A DNA stretch of 64,000 nt, taken from positions 1,612,001-1,676,000 of the forward strand of contig JAEVHH010000006.1 of the NCBI GenBank assembly GCA_017607445.1, written 5' to 3'. The notes under the pieces are model-generated. The model was not told where the DNA came from. It did not search any database and saw only the letters and a list, made by a program, of their open reading frames with translations. A program made the translations under genes and the position numbers. How positions within the stretch are numbered: the stretch's first letter is position 1; each line of letters opens with the position of its first letter. Shown piece by piece: positions 10,667 through 23,265 of this stretch. The DNA is from Histoplasma ohiense. Its lineage: Eukaryota > Ascomycota > Eurotiomycetes > Onygenales > Ajellomycetaceae.

Positions 10667-12735
10667 TCATTGTGATTCATTTTCATTATTTCATGTCTTA
10701 CAGTCTTGTCTTGCAGTATGTAGACTTTATCATCTTTTCTGAGCAAATCATCTTTATCTACTGCTCAGATTGAACAATTATCTACACTAGTATCACTCAT
10801 CTCTAGTCTTCTGCAAAGTTCAGATATATCAATGTCTCTATTCTGAATCTGCAGTAAGAGTTCAATGATAGATTCAGCTATCTCTTTGCAATAGACTGTC
10901 TCAGATTCAAATACTTTGACAACTAGAATTCATGATATCAGAGTTTCTAGATTTAACTCTGTAACATCTGCAATTTTATTCTCATTCACAGATGTGTTTT
11001 TTATTCTGCAGAGATTGTTGTCATTGACAACTATAGATTTCTTCACTCAACAATTTTCATTAGCTTGCAGATCTTTTCACATCATCTTGACATATTGATC
11101 TAACTTTGTATTTTCTTTTGTCTTTAGTGACTTAAAGATCCTCTTATACAGCTTCTCTTGTAGAGTAGAGAGCTCTGTCAAGAAAACTGTGTGTTTTACA
11201 AAATCTGAGTGACAACTTGATACATCTGTGGGATTATTTTTCTCAGAACAATGCTCTATTTCAAAATCAAACACTGAGAGCATTTTCATTCAGCAAATCT
11301 GATATTCATTTAGCTGCTTCATTGTCATGAAGCACTGAAGATTGACATGATCAGATAAAACAGTTATTGAGTGTCTGCTATTATATAAGTAGTGACATCA
11401 TTGTCTGAAAGCTTCTACAATCAGCAATATTTCTAGATCATATGTTTGACAACATCTTTCTATTTCTGTGAGCTTTCTAGATCAAAATGCAATCGGGTGT
11501 CAGTGATCATCATCCATTAATTGTGATATTACTGTGGTGATTGCAACATCAGATTCATCTATTTCTATACAGAGTTTTTGCTGTGAATCAAAGTGAATCA
11601 ACAACAGTGCTTTTGTAAAGCATTCTTTTAACTGCAAAATTGCATGCTTGCAGTTTTCATCTAACTGAACAGATGCATTATTCTTTCTTCTTTTCATTTT
11701 GTAACCTTTTAACAATTCAGTCAGAGGTGCTGTTATTATCAAGAACTTGTATATGAATTGACAATAGAAATTGATGAATTCTAGAAATATTTGCAATTCA
11801 TTTATAGTTCACAGTTTTGATCAATCTAGAATTGTGTTGATGCAGTGTTTCTCAACAGTAATGCTCTGTGTGGTAACCACAAAACTCAAAAATCCAATTT
11901 CTGTTGCATGGAACATACATTTACTAAGTTTGGCATATAGTCTCCATCACCTTAACTGTTCCAGCATGTTCTTAACATAGATGACATGTTCATCAAGCAT
12001 GTTTGAATAGATTACAATATTGTCAAGATAAGCCACACAATATATGTCTAAAAGATCACTGAGGGCTTTGTTGATATAAGATTGAAAGATCACAGAGACA
12101 TTGATTAGCTTAAAAGATAAGACTAGATATTCAAAATGTTCATATCATGTTCAAAATGCTGTTTTTCATTCATTCTCTGTTCATATGCAAATTCTGTGAT
12201 ATGTGTCTCTAAGGTTCAGTTGTGTATATATTTTGGCATCTGCTAATCTATCAAGTATTTCACTTATCAAGGACAGTGAATATCAATTCTTGACTGTTAT
12301 TTCATTTAATCCTTGATAATCCACACAAAGATGCAGGGTTCCATTTTTCTTTGATGTGAATAATACTGACACATCAGCTGAGCTCTTGAATGAATGTATT
12401 CAATTCTTCTCTAACATCTTTTCAATATATTCTCAGAGAACAGAGAGTTCTTGAGGTGATAAGTTATATATCAGTTGATATGAGAGTTCCTTGCCAGGTT
12501 TGAGATCTATAGCATGATCATGAGATGTATATTCTGTGTCAGATATGTCTTCTCAGAATACATCTAGATAATCTTTATAATCATCTGAGATATTTGACTC
12601 AGTTGCTGCATTCACAGCTCATAATGATAAGACAGTGAATATAATATTGCCATCATCAATTAGTGTTGCAAATTCTTTGACAGTATTCAGATGCATATGA
12701 TTAATATTTGATGCTTTTCTATAGATTTAGCATCT
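10667..12735 (-). pseudogene. RT, RNase H and N-terminal integrase of Gyp-3 element D
   Basis: Minus-strand frames with TGA interruptions. RNase H with a Phe-Ile-Asn-Phe-Tyr preamble, Leu-Thr-Glu-Leu-Leu-Lys-Gly linker and Asp-Glu-Ser-Asp catalytic neighbourhood at 11796-11500; a further RNase H tail (Phe-Asp-Phe-Glu-Ile-Glu-His, then Asn-Pro-x-Asp) at 11289-11150. RT occupies about 12480-11850. The integrase start lies between 11080 and 10667 and is continued at 4576. It differs from Gyp-1 and Gyp-2 at the protein level. Confidence 0.75.
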
Positions 12736-14110
12736 TCACACCCAATTGATATCAGGGTTTGCAGCTTTCAACCACAGCATACTCAAAATTACATCATATC
12801 TGCTAATATCAGCTTCTTTGAAATAGTGGAATTCTTCTTGAAGAATATGTTTGTCATTGATAATCTTCATTGCAGCTCTTTGTTGTTCATATGATTTAAT
12901 TTTATGATTATCAACTGCTTCCACTACTTTTGCTTTACCTTCTGTCTTTGAGAAATATTTTGATGCTCAAGTATGGAATACAAAGTTCACATCCACATCA
13001 GAATCCACTAGCATCTACACCATCGACCATCCCACTTCCATCAGTATTCATATATTCATTGCCAATAACCATTTATCTCACAGTCTAGTTGTTCATATTT
13101 CCAATGCAGTAGCTGCTTCTATAATTGAGATTGTTGATTTTTTGCTTGTTGAACTTGATTGCACTTTTCAGAGTGTAACATTCAACAATCATTTACAATA
13201 TAACTCTTCTTATGACAGTGAGAACACTTCTTCATTCAGTTATATTTATCTTTCTTGATTTGTTCAGTTGAATCTGTTTGTTTCTCTTGTTTTCTCTTGT
13301 TCTGACAGTTGCTAGATTTATCAGAATGATGCTGATTCTCTATGAATATTGCAGATCTTTCTTTGCAAATAGCATGCTGTTGCTTCAGCATATTTTCCTT
13401 GAGAGTCTGTAGAGTTTGAAGCAACTCTTTATAGTTCTGGAATTCTTGATTTCAACAGTCAAGTTCAGTGTATAGTATCTTCAACATCTTACTACACAAG
13501 TTATCCATTCTTTGTTCTTTGCTATATGAGAGTAAGTAGTATTCTCAGTTTTCAAGATATTTAGAGAAATTGTGTATCAATTGTCATTCTTGTTACTTCA
13601 CATCTTGAAACTTTTGACTCATCAATCAGCACTGATTCTGTGGATTGTTAATTTGCATTTCTAGATGTGATAGTATATTGTCAAAAGTCAACAGTGTTGC
13701 TCCTCCACATCTCTCATACAATGATACAAAATTCAGTCATTTCTGCTTAATATGGGTATCAAGATAGAGTTTAGCATCATTTATCTTATGTTCTTTTTTT
13801 TGATAATAGCAGTGGTGGTGTGTAAAGAGAGTCAATATGTGATCTTTATAGTTCTTGAATTCTAACATATTTTTTTCTTGATAATAGTTCTTAATCTCTA
13901 ACCTTGATGGTGTTTCATTATCATTGTCAGTATCATTTGCAGATTGATTTTGTGGTGATTCTGTGGTGATATTCTGAATTAATTGCGACTCAATGAGAGT
14001 ATCTTCATGAATCTGCATTTTCAACTCATTGAGCTGCTGTTGTGCATGCAAAAAAGCTAATTGCTGCTCTCATTCATAGATTTGATTGTTCAACTGTTGC
14101 AAGTGCACAT
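12736..14110 (-). pseudogene. Gag and protease of Gyp-3 element D
   Basis: On the minus strand gag begins around 14051 or slightly upstream with a Gln/Asn-rich N-terminus, followed by a central helical region and a degenerate zinc knuckle near 13215-13170 of the form C-x2-C-x4-(Tyr for His)-x4-C. A further basic Lys/Gln-rich stretch lies at 13424-13236. A protease tail with the Tyr-Asp-Val-Ile-Leu-x-Met-Leu-Trp-Leu pattern typical of gypsy proteases lies at 12924-12736. Stops are mostly TGA. No product expected. Confidence 0.7.
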
Positions 14111-14282
14111 TGTGATCATTGAAGACAGTAGAGGATTCAGATTGATTTTCAAGAGATCTTGCATGTGTTGCAATCATCTTGTGTGTTTTAACTAACATTG
14201 CATGTTTTAACTAATGTTGCATGCTTTATTGTAGATGTGTGTAACAACAGACCACTCAAATAAAGTTTAGAGTGATTAGAAT
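14111..14282 (-). promoter_or_regulatory. Leader and self-priming PBS of element D
   Basis: Immediately after the LTR on the minus strand the leader starts ATTCTAATCACTCTAAAC. CTAATCACT (plus-strand AGTGATTAG at 14271-14279) is the exact reverse complement of a 9-nt segment in the LTR (plus-strand CTAATCACT at 14372-14380), which lies about 33 nt downstream of a TATA box (CTATATAATG on the minus strand, 14411-14420). The leader also has a repeated GCATG(C/T)TTTA motif near 14200-14230. Confidence 0.65.
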
Positions 14283-14553
14283 TGTAAGAGATGGTTCTAG
14301 ATGTAATTATGAGAGTAGTGTGAAGTACACATATAGAATGTTAAGAAGATAGCAATCTCTATCATTCAAAGCTAATCACTGATCTTCTAATATCTACAGA
14401 TATCAGCAAGCATTATATAGGCGACCACCACACCCTACAGCTGCCTATGATGCCATGTGCTATGTTCATCCTTATTAATTCTGGCGTGTTCTGTGTTCTT
14501 CTATCGCCATATAGCTATTTCTTAATATAGATATCTCCGTTGCGCCTATTACA
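14283..14553 (-). repeat. 5' LTR of element D
   Basis: 271 bp; on the minus strand it starts TGTAATAGGCGC and ends TCTCTTACA. The outer third (about 14410-14553) keeps many CpGs, the inner part almost none. Right flank ATTCT (14554-14558) should be one TSD copy; its partner lies off the left edge. Confidence 0.85.
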
Positions 14554-14565
14554 ATTCTAATCATC

Positions 14566-17058
14566 ATGTCTGAGGCTGATTCATTCTTGAATACTTCTCA
14601 ATCAGCAGTTGTTGAGCTAGCAGCATCTGCAATATCTGTCTCAGCTAATCAGCAGAAAATTCAGCTCACTGATTCATCTGTCTATTATGACAGCAATCTA
14701 CATGAATATCATATATTCATAAGAGCTCTCAAACACATATATAAGTTGAACCCAACTCAATATGATATTGATGAAGTCAAGATCATTTACACTTCAGAAT
14801 GATTACAGAAAACAATTGAAACTACTTGAGCTACTAAAGAGAGAGAGCTTGAAAGATTAAATCAATCTTTCTTATGAAAGAACTTTAAGAAATTTCTGCA
14901 CAATGATCTGAAGAATGTCTACAACTGCAGCTTTACAGCAGTGATTTGCTTTGAAGAATTAAAGCACCCACTGAATCAATCAGTTCAACAATTTGTCTTC
15001 AGATTTAATAAGATTTGTGATGATCTAGCAATCAATATAGAAGAACTATTTGCTCAATTATTCTTTGCTAAATTATCATCAGCAATATAAAATCAAATTC
15101 AAACTCATCATAATTCTTCTATCAATCAAGCTGAATTGATTGCACTAGTTGCTCAAATTCAAGCTGTTAATAAGAGTCATGCTAGAAAGAGTAACAACAA
15201 ACAAGAATCCTCTTCACAAAATAGATATCAGAAGAGTGATGACAAACACAGAATCAAGCAGTTCTCTGACAGCTCTTTTTCAAAGACTCAACAAAATCTA
15301 ATCTCAGTTGAAAAGCTTATCATAGAAGAATGTCAATGCTGCATGAATAATAATCTTTGTCTATTCTGTGAGAAGGCAGATCATCTTCTTAAGAATTGTA
15401 ATAAGAAGAGAAAACAAATTTAAACCACAGACAAACTGAAACCCACACCTGTGATAGCTCATATCATCAAAACTCAGAATGATGAGAAGTGACTAGATGA
15501 TAGATTCTGTATGTACATCACTATTCAACTAGATATCTCTAATGATTCTGAGTCAATTCAATGTCTAGTTGATTCTGAAGTAGATTTCAATTATATCTCT
15601 CATACTTACACTACTTCTAAAGAATGGAAACAGATTGGACCACCATCTCAAATGCAATATTCTGATGAACAATGAGGATATTGATATGACATTGTTAATG
15701 CTACCCATAGAGCCACTGATGGGCTAGATGAAACTCAAGCAAGCAAACTTAGCTTTCATTCTGTTAATCTAGCAGATGAAGATCTTTATCTAGATCTTTC
15801 ATGATTACAAACAGTCAATGCTTTAATCAAATGAAAAGCATTATCATGGCAATATTGAATTGAAGATACTAGAATTGAAATAACAGAATCAGAAGAATTT
15901 ATCTGTTCTATACAAGAAACATCTACAACATCACTCTACTTTTAAGATGGCAATACTGAATCTTCTTCAGAACAACTATGTTCTATTAATGAAACTACTT
16001 TACCTCAAAATCTACAAGATTTTTTAACTGAATTTAAAGATATCTTTTCTGCTGAAGCAGCAGCCAAGTTGGATAAGAACCCCATCATATCACATTATAT
16101 TCAATTGCAAGATGAAAAGGAACCCTCTTATGAACCTTTATACAACCTCTTGATAGCAGAACTAGATGCCTTACACAAATATCTTGAAGAAATACTATCA
16201 CAGTAGTGAGTTCATTCTACAAAGAGCCCTGCTGCTGCATCTATAGTATTTGCAAAGAAAAAGAATAGAACTCTATGCCTTTGTGTAGATTATCAAGGCC
16301 TTAACAAGATAACTATAAAGGATTGATATTCAATCCCTTGTATTGAAGAAATGTTAGATCAATTACAGAGTGCTATCATCTTCTCTAAAATAGATCTCTG
16401 AGATGTCTACTACTGTATATGAATAGCAGAAGAAGATGAATGGAAAACAGTGTTTCAAAATCAATACAGCAGCTATAAATTCTGAGTTATGTCTATAAGG
16501 CTCTGTAATGCTTCTGCTACATTTCAATCTTATATCAATGAAGTGCTGAAAGATCTAGTTGATATCTGTTGCATTGTTTATCTTGATGACATTCTTATCT
16601 ATTCTCAAAACACTGAAGATCATACAAAACACCTCTGATTAATCTTTGAACACTTACAAAAATATTGACTTTATGCTAAGGAAAGCAAATGCATCTTTTT
16701 CACTACTGAGGTTGAATTTCTTGGCTATATTGTATCATCTACTGATATAGCCATGGATTGCAACTGAGTTGAAACTATTCTAAATTGGCTGGAATCTAAA
16801 GGTGTCCATGATATTCAAGTTTTCATAGAATTTGCAAACTTTTATTGCAGATTCATGTATGCTTTTTCATGAATAGCTGCATCTCTTACAGATCTCCTTC
16901 AAAATGCTATGGATAAGCAAACTAAGTTTCAACTTAGTGATTCAGCAAGAAAAGCTTTTGTAAATTTGAAAGAAGTATTTGCACAAGCTATTCTACTGAT
17001 TCATTATGATCTGTGAAAGAAAACCCAAGTTGAAACAGATGTAAGCAAGAATGGAATT
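14566..17058 (+). pseudogene. Gag-pol of Gyp-2 element C, first part (gag, protease, RT, start of RNase H)
   Basis: ATG 14566 opens gag (an N-terminal Ser/Ala-rich stretch, then the capsid-like region). The zinc knuckle is at 15358-15400 (C-x2-C-x4-H-x4-C). The frame runs straight on into pol: in C a CAA has become TAA at 15421-15423, but copy L shows the frame is continuous, so gag-pol is a single frame, unlike Gyp-1. Protease around 15540-15800; RT with Tyr-Leu-Asp-Asp at 16579-16590; RNase H begins about 16890 and is cut by element B after the codons for Lys-Asn-Gly. Stops are mainly TGA with some TAA/TAG. Confidence 0.8.
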
Positions 17059-17654
17059 TGTGACGGGTTAGCATCTATTAGTAATTAACTTACGCAACCA
17101 ACTCCCCTTCTGCACCTGCTTGTTCCTGGCTGTTGTGACCTCGCATAACTCTTGATGTTCTTCCACTCCATGCTCTGTGCTCATGTAGTTTCTAATGATT
17201 CTTCTGCATAGCTCTTAACATTCTTCTGCTCTGTGCTCTGCACTCATATAGTCTCTAATGATTCTTCTGTGTAGCTTCTTACATTCCTCTGCTCTGTGTT
17301 TCACACTCACATAGTCTCTAATGATTCTTCTGTGTAGCTTCTTATGTTCTTTCACTCTGTGTTTCATACTTGTGTAGTCTCTAATGATTCTTCTGTGTAG
17401 CTCTCAATGATTTCCTCGCCCCACATTCCACACTTGTGTAACTTCTAATGATTCTTATGTGTATCTCTTAATGTTCTTCCACTCCACACTTCACTGTGGA
17501 GCAGCTTCTGATATTCTTCCACTCTGAACTTTTCTCTATAAGAATCCTCTTTGTATGACCTTTTCTTCTGATTTCTTTTCTCTTTCTTTCCTTAATCAAT
17601 TCATAATCTGTATTAGAATAGTGCTAGATTGTTAATTGAAGTACATCTGTTACA
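17059..17654 (+). repeat. 5' LTR of element B
   Basis: Five tandem 61-63-bp units and a tail. The outer end keeps CpGs (TGTGACGGG and CTTACGCAA); the inner end has lost them (ATTGTTAATTGAAGTACATC). Confidence 0.9.
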
Positions 17655-18031
17655 TTACAAATTGATTCTTCTGTGTTTAAGATCTGAGTGTCTCATTATT
17701 AGTTCTTACACCCAAGTGTGTTGTTACCAGTTCTTATGCCTGAGTGTGTTGTTTACAGGCCTGAGTGTCTAGTCATTACAAGAGATCCCTCATGGATCTG
17801 AGTGTTCTTATTGTTAGTTATATAGGCTGTTGTGTCTAAGCATCTGAAACACAATCAACTGTGTTCTATGAGGCCCAAGTGCCTATGAACTGTAATGCTG
17901 TGAATAGTGTTCACAAAGAAGCTTGATCAAGCTTAGCACCACAACACTGTGAATAGTGCCTGTGAGAGGACTAAGTGTCTACAAGTATTCCTTTTCTTTT
18001 TTTTTATTATTATATATTCTTAGATATCAAA
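17654..18031 (+). promoter_or_regulatory. Leader of element B with self-priming PBS and palindrome
   Basis: PBS ATTACAAATTGATT at 17654-17667, complementary to the LTR segment near 17596 apart from one CpG-derived site. The 16-nt palindrome AAGCTTGATCAAGCTT is intact at 17919-17934, flanked by AATGCT-GTGAAT-AGTGTT (17894-17911; G-T pairs from CpG decay) and ACACT-GTGAAT-AGTG (17944-17958). Confidence 0.7.
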
Positions 18032-19060
18032 ATGAACTACAAGCAATTCTACAAACACTCACTGCACTCAAATACAGTGGATGATAACTTAGATCTATGA
18101 AGTATCCTTCAGCAGCAGATGCTATAGATGGCTGAATTGCAACAATGACTTGCTGAGATGAGCACTCTCACATTCACTGTTTCTTCTACACCCACATCTC
18201 ATGAAAAGCCCCCAAGAGAGAAGCTCTCAATCCTCAACAAATATGAGAGAGATCTAGCACTCTATCTCATGTGGAAGTCAAAAGCAAATGCCAAATTGGA
18301 CATCAATGAATGAGCAATAGGCTCACTATTCAATCAAGTGTGGTATATCCATAGCAGGTTGGATGGCGATGTGTTAGCAAAATTCCAACCCTGAATGAGT
18401 CATTGCCAGAACCATCAGTGTATATCAGAGCTAGTCTTTCAACAACTCAACTCTCTCTTTCTCAATTCTACACTTCAAGTCAAGATGTTAGACTGGCTTA
18501 ATCAAACTTGTCAGATGAATGTCATATTGACAACTTATCTTTCTGAATTCAATCACAAGCTCCTAGAAGCAGGTGGGCAAGACTGAGACAACATCATCAA
18601 GATCAACATGTTGTTCAAGAACTTGAACTTCCAGTTGTATAACTGAAGTGTAGAATGTTTGAAACTCTCAATATACAGCAAATTCTGTGCTGATCTTTGT
18701 CTGTTGAACAATGATCTGTCTCAGTTCCACACACTTCAAAATTGCAGAGAATTCCACTGAACAAATGTGTATGCTTCAAACCACTCTGCAGCACCCTCCA
18801 CCTTCAAACCAGAATCAATGAACTGAGTCTCACATGTAAACACAAGTCACTCAAGGATTCTCAATGTCTCAGAGAAGAATGCTGCTGATCAAATTGTCAG
18901 AGAAGTCTGCATATGCTGCAACAAGTCAGAGCACTTTGCAAATCAATGTTCAAATGTGATCACTCTGAGTAAACCCCCCACACACATGAACACTGTGTCA
19001 CCCATGGACAGGCAAGAATAGGGAAAAGATGAGCTCTTGCTCTAAAACATGAATGAGAGC
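18032..19060 (+). pseudogene. Gag of Gyp-1 element B
   Basis: ATG 18032; same architecture as the gag of A, with the CCHC knuckle at about 18908-18949 and the conserved gag stop TAA around 19041-19043. TGA codons interrupt it, though a 63-codon stretch (18395-18583) is open. The pol frame is at -1, as the ATG-to-protease offset is 2 modulo 3 (same as in A, J, H, K). Confidence 0.8.
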
Positions 19061-19079
19061 TCAAGAAGCAGAAAGCTAG

Positions 19080-22000
19080 CTGAAGATTTAAGCAGAAGAT
19101 ACAAGTGAATGCAATCATGATCTCTGTCATTGTAAATAGTCTAGTCAATATACAAGCAATGATAGACAGTGATTTTCTTCATTACACTCTTATAGACACT
19201 CAGCTGATTGAGAAGTATAAGCTCCAGTGTATCTTCTTTCTCAAACTGTGTAAGCTTAGTGGATTTGATGACCTCAGAGGATCAGCCTTCTACAACATGA
19301 TAAGATTTAACATCAATGTAGAAGGACATGAGAAAAAGAACATATATGTATATGAAATACAAGACCTTGAGTATGATCTAATGCTCAGTCTATTATGGCT
19401 CACAGAATTTGAAACCTTGTTGAACACACACAACCACTGTCTTATTTTCTCAGAAGACAACTGTGTTTACAAGAAGAATGTTGATAGAACCACTGATCTC
19501 ACTCAGATATCAGCAGAAGCATACAAACTACTAACTCATCAAATGCATGAGAAGAAGAATGTCCAAGTGTTCACTGCTAGCATGATGAATATCAAAAAAG
19601 CATTAGAAAAGTTAGAACTCAAAGATCTCAAGAAATCATACAAGAAACTATCTGAATTGTATGAAGACTTCACAGATGTGTTCAATGAGAAAGAAGCTGA
19701 AAAGCTTCCTTCTCACTGAGAACCTGGTATAGATTATATGATCAAGCTCATTAAGAAAGATGATAAGAATCTGCAATCACTCTGAGATTCTCTTTACAGC
19801 ATATCACACAACAAGCTTCTTGTTCTATGAAAAACACTCAATGAATTACTGAACAAAGACTTCATTTGTGTTAGCAACTCATCTGCTGCAGCATCTGTAC
19901 TGTTTGCAAAGAAATCAGAAGAAGGCTTATGATTCTGCATTGACTATCAAGAACTCAACAAGATTACATGGAAGGATCAATACTCTCTTCCACTCATCAA
20001 TGAAACACTCAAATGAATAGAAAAAGCAAAATGATTTATGAAGCTCAACATCTCTGCAGTCTTCTATAAGATAAGGATTAATGAAGGTGATGAATGACTA
20101 ACTGCTTTTCATATGTGTTATGAATTATATGAATGAACAGTGACTCTCTTTGAATTAGTGAATGCTCTGAGCATGTTTCAGAAATATATTAACTGAGCTC
20201 TATGAGATCTGCTTGATGAGATCACCTCAGCATATATGAACAATATTCTGATCTTCACTGATGGACCACTCACTGAGCACTGCAAGCATGTACAACAAGT
20301 GCTTGACCATCTATGTAAAGCTGGACTGCAAGTGAACATTGACAAATGTGACTTCAAGACCAAGTCTACAACCTATCTAGAATTCATCATTGAAGCTGAA
20401 AAAGGTGTATGCATGGATTCTAAGAAGGTGGAAGCAATCCTCAACTGAGAGACATCAGTCTTGATAAAAGGAACTAGAAGCTTTCTAGAATTTGTCAACT
20501 TCTACTGAAGATTCATCAAAGACTTCTCCAATATTGTACAACCACTGACAGATCTGATCTGGAAAGATGCTGTATTTCAATGAACTGACAAAGTGAATGC
20601 AGCATTCAAAAAGCTGAAGTGTATGTTCACAAACATCTCAATGCTGCAATCATTTGATTCAGATAAGCATACAATTCTCAAAACAGATGCCTTGAGTTAT
20701 GTAGTAGATGAGGCACTAATGCAATATGATAATGAAAGTGTTCTACAACTCTGTGTCTTCATCTTGAAAAAGATGTTATCTGCTGAATGCAACTATAAGA
20801 TCTACAACAAGAAGCTTCTAGTGATCATATAATGTCTCAAAGAATGAGAGTCTGAACTTATGAGTGTTGAGAAGTTTGAGATTGTTACTGATCATAAGAA
20901 CTTAGAATACTTCACAATCACTTGTAAGCTCATCAAAAGGCATATGTGTTGGTCATTGTTTCTTAGCTGTTTTTCATTCACAATTTGTTATCAACCTGGA
21001 GTAGAGAACACCCTTGTGAATGCTCTGTTCTGCTGAGAACAAGATATGCCATCTGATGACTTAGATGATAGATGGAAACACTGAGAGCATTGGTTAATCA
21101 ACCCCACAATTATAGAAAGTTCTACACAATCAGATGAACCCTGCATACATATCAATCAGTCCCAAGCTCAAGAACCCTCACTTGAAGAACAATGAAGACT
21201 AGTAGTAGAAGCAGATGAATTCTGACAGCAAGCTGCTGAAGCTGTACAAAGTAAAGCATCTCAATTCCCTGCAGACATATACCCAAGAATGAATATCTCA
21301 GCATGTTTGATTGATGATGACAACTGCTTATGCTTTTGAGATAGACAATGAGTCTCTGATTCAGAATCTCTATGAACACAGATCATGCAAGAAATTCATG
21401 ACTCATCAATGACTGAGCACTCAGAACATGAAATCATATACAACATTGTTGTCTGAGAATTCTACTGATCAGATATGTTGAAAGACATACACCAGTTCAT
21501 ACACAACTGTGATTGCTGTGACTCAGTGATGATATGATGTGAATGTTGAAAAGAGATGCTGAAGCCTCTATCTGTTCTCAACTGAACTTGATGTGATATA
21601 GCTATCAATTTTGCAGTTTTCTTATCTGAAAGCAGAGGTTCTATGAACATTCTAGTCATTGTTGACTGACTCAGCAAGAGTGTAATACTACAGCTCTGTG
21701 ACAAGATGAATGCTGAAGTAGTTGCAGATGCCTTCATCAGAAGTCTGTTCTATTGTATGCATAGTCTGCCTTCATTCATTGTGTCAGATAGAGACAGTCA
21801 ATTCATCAGCACACTCTGGGCTCACATATGCCAATTATTAAGAATCAAATGAAAGTTATTAACAGTGTACCACCCAGAGACTGATGAAGCTACTGAGAGA
21901 ATGATACAAATAGTAAAGAACATCCTCTGTAAGTTCTGCAATTACACACAAGACAACTGAAGCAATCTGCTGCCACATACTGAGATTGTGATTAACAGTC

Positions 22001-22664
22001 AAGATTTCACTACAACAGATGTAAGTTCATTCTTTCTTCTACACAGATACAACTTAGAGGTTCTGAACTTCTCTGAGACTCTCTGAGAAACCACACACAT
22101 CTGCAGTCTCATACAGACAGCAGAGAATATCATGAGCAAGCTGAAGAAAGTCTGTGAATGAGCAGAAGCTTCAATGATCAGTGTTCAGCAAAATTATAAG
22201 AATCAAACAAATATCAGAAGAAGTTCTGTGATCTGATATTATGTAGAAGACAAAGTCTGACTGAATCTCAAGAACATAAAAATGAACCACCCCTCATGTA
22301 TGCTAGATTACCACCACACCAAGTATACAGTGAAGAAAGTGCTAGACACACACAATTATCAACTCAACATCTCATCTGACATTCACAACATCTTTCATAC
22401 AAACCTGCTCTGACCTGCAGCTGAGAATTCATTTCCCTCACAGAGAATCTTCAATTGACAGTCATCTGTCATTGTAGAAGAAGACAATAAACTCAAGTGG
22501 GAAATTGAAGCAATTCTTGACAATAGAACCAACTGCCACTGCTGTGAATACCTCATTAAATGGATAGAATATGATTGTCCAATCTGGGAATCTGCATCTG
22601 CTTTGAAGGACACTGCCACTCTCAACATCTATAAGTTCTCACTCACTCTGATAGAGAGGGATAA
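19080..22664 (+). pseudogene. Pol of Gyp-1 element B
   Basis: The longest open stretch of any transposon frame here is 204 codons (19105-19719): protease and the linker before RT. In the protease the Gly of Asp-Ser-Gly has become Asp. RT at 19740-20450, where the Tyr-x-Asp-Asp box reads Met-Asn-Asn near 20236 (catalytic Asp lost); RNase H about 20590-21060; integrase about 21240-22080; chromodomain about 22490-22640 with Tyr-Leu-x-Lys-Trp and Ile-Trp-Glu. Inactive. Confidence 0.8.
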
Positions 22665-23260
22665 TGTGACAGATTAGCATCTGTTAGTAATTAACTTATG
22701 CAATCAACTTCTCTTCTGCATTCACTCATTTCTGGCTGTTGTAATCTCATATAACTCTCAATGTTCTTCTGCTCTGTGCTCTGCACTTGTGTAGTTTCTA
22801 ACAATTCTTCTGTGTAGCTCTTAATGTTCTTCTGCTCTGTGCTCTGTGCTTGTGTAGTCTCTAATGATTCTTCTGTATAGCTTCTTACATTCCCTCACTC
22901 TGTGTTCTGCACTTGTGTAGTCTCTAACAATTCTTCTGTGTAGCTTCTTACATTCTTCTGCTCTGTGTTCCATGCTTGTGTAGTCTCTAATGATTCTTTC
23001 ATATAGCTTTCAATGATTCCCCCACCCCACATTCTGCACTTGTGTAACTTCTAACAATTCTTACACATATCTTTTAATGTTCTTCCACTTCACACTTCAC
23101 TGTGAAGCAGCTTCTGATATTCTTCTGCTCTGAACTTTCCTCTATAAGAACCCCCTTTGTACAACCTTTTCTTCTGATTTCTTTTCTCTTTCTTTTCTTA
23201 ATCAATTCATAATCTGTATTAGGATAGTGCTAGATCGTTAATCGAAGTACGCCCGTTACA
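22665..23260 (+). repeat. 3' LTR of element B
   Basis: 596 bp. The inner end has lost its CpGs (TGTGACAGATTAGCATCTG); the outer end keeps five of them (GATCGTTAATCGAAGTACGC, then CCGTTACA). A polypurine tract (AGAGAGGGATAA) precedes it. Confidence 0.9.
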
Positions 23261-23265
23261 GAATT

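Larger units (their letters stand above)
1..14553 (-). mobile_element. Gyp-3 element D (Ty3/gypsy), minus strand, 3' end beyond the window, interrupted by elements E and A
   Basis: Reading down the minus strand one meets an LTR (14553-14283), a leader, gag, protease, RT, RNase H and integrase, broken at 10666 by element A and continuing from 4576, then broken again at 3409 by element E and continuing from 415 to the window edge. Removing A, E and their TSD copies leaves about 5.46 kb, so only the last few hundred bases and the 3' LTR should lie to the left. All reading frames are riddled with TGA codons. The 12 bases just after its LTR (14554-14565) are the gag leader of element C, so D inserted into C there. 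Confidence 0.85.
17059..23260 (+). mobile_element. Gyp-1 element B, complete copy with 596-bp LTRs, TSD GAATT
   Basis: 6202 bp; LTRs 17059-17654 and 22665-23260; TSD GAATT at 17054-17058 and 23261-23265. Same order and proteins as element A. The LTR is about 61 bp longer because it carries one more internal tandem unit. It splits the RNase H coding region of element C, and rejoining across the TSD restores that reading frame. Confidence 0.95.
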
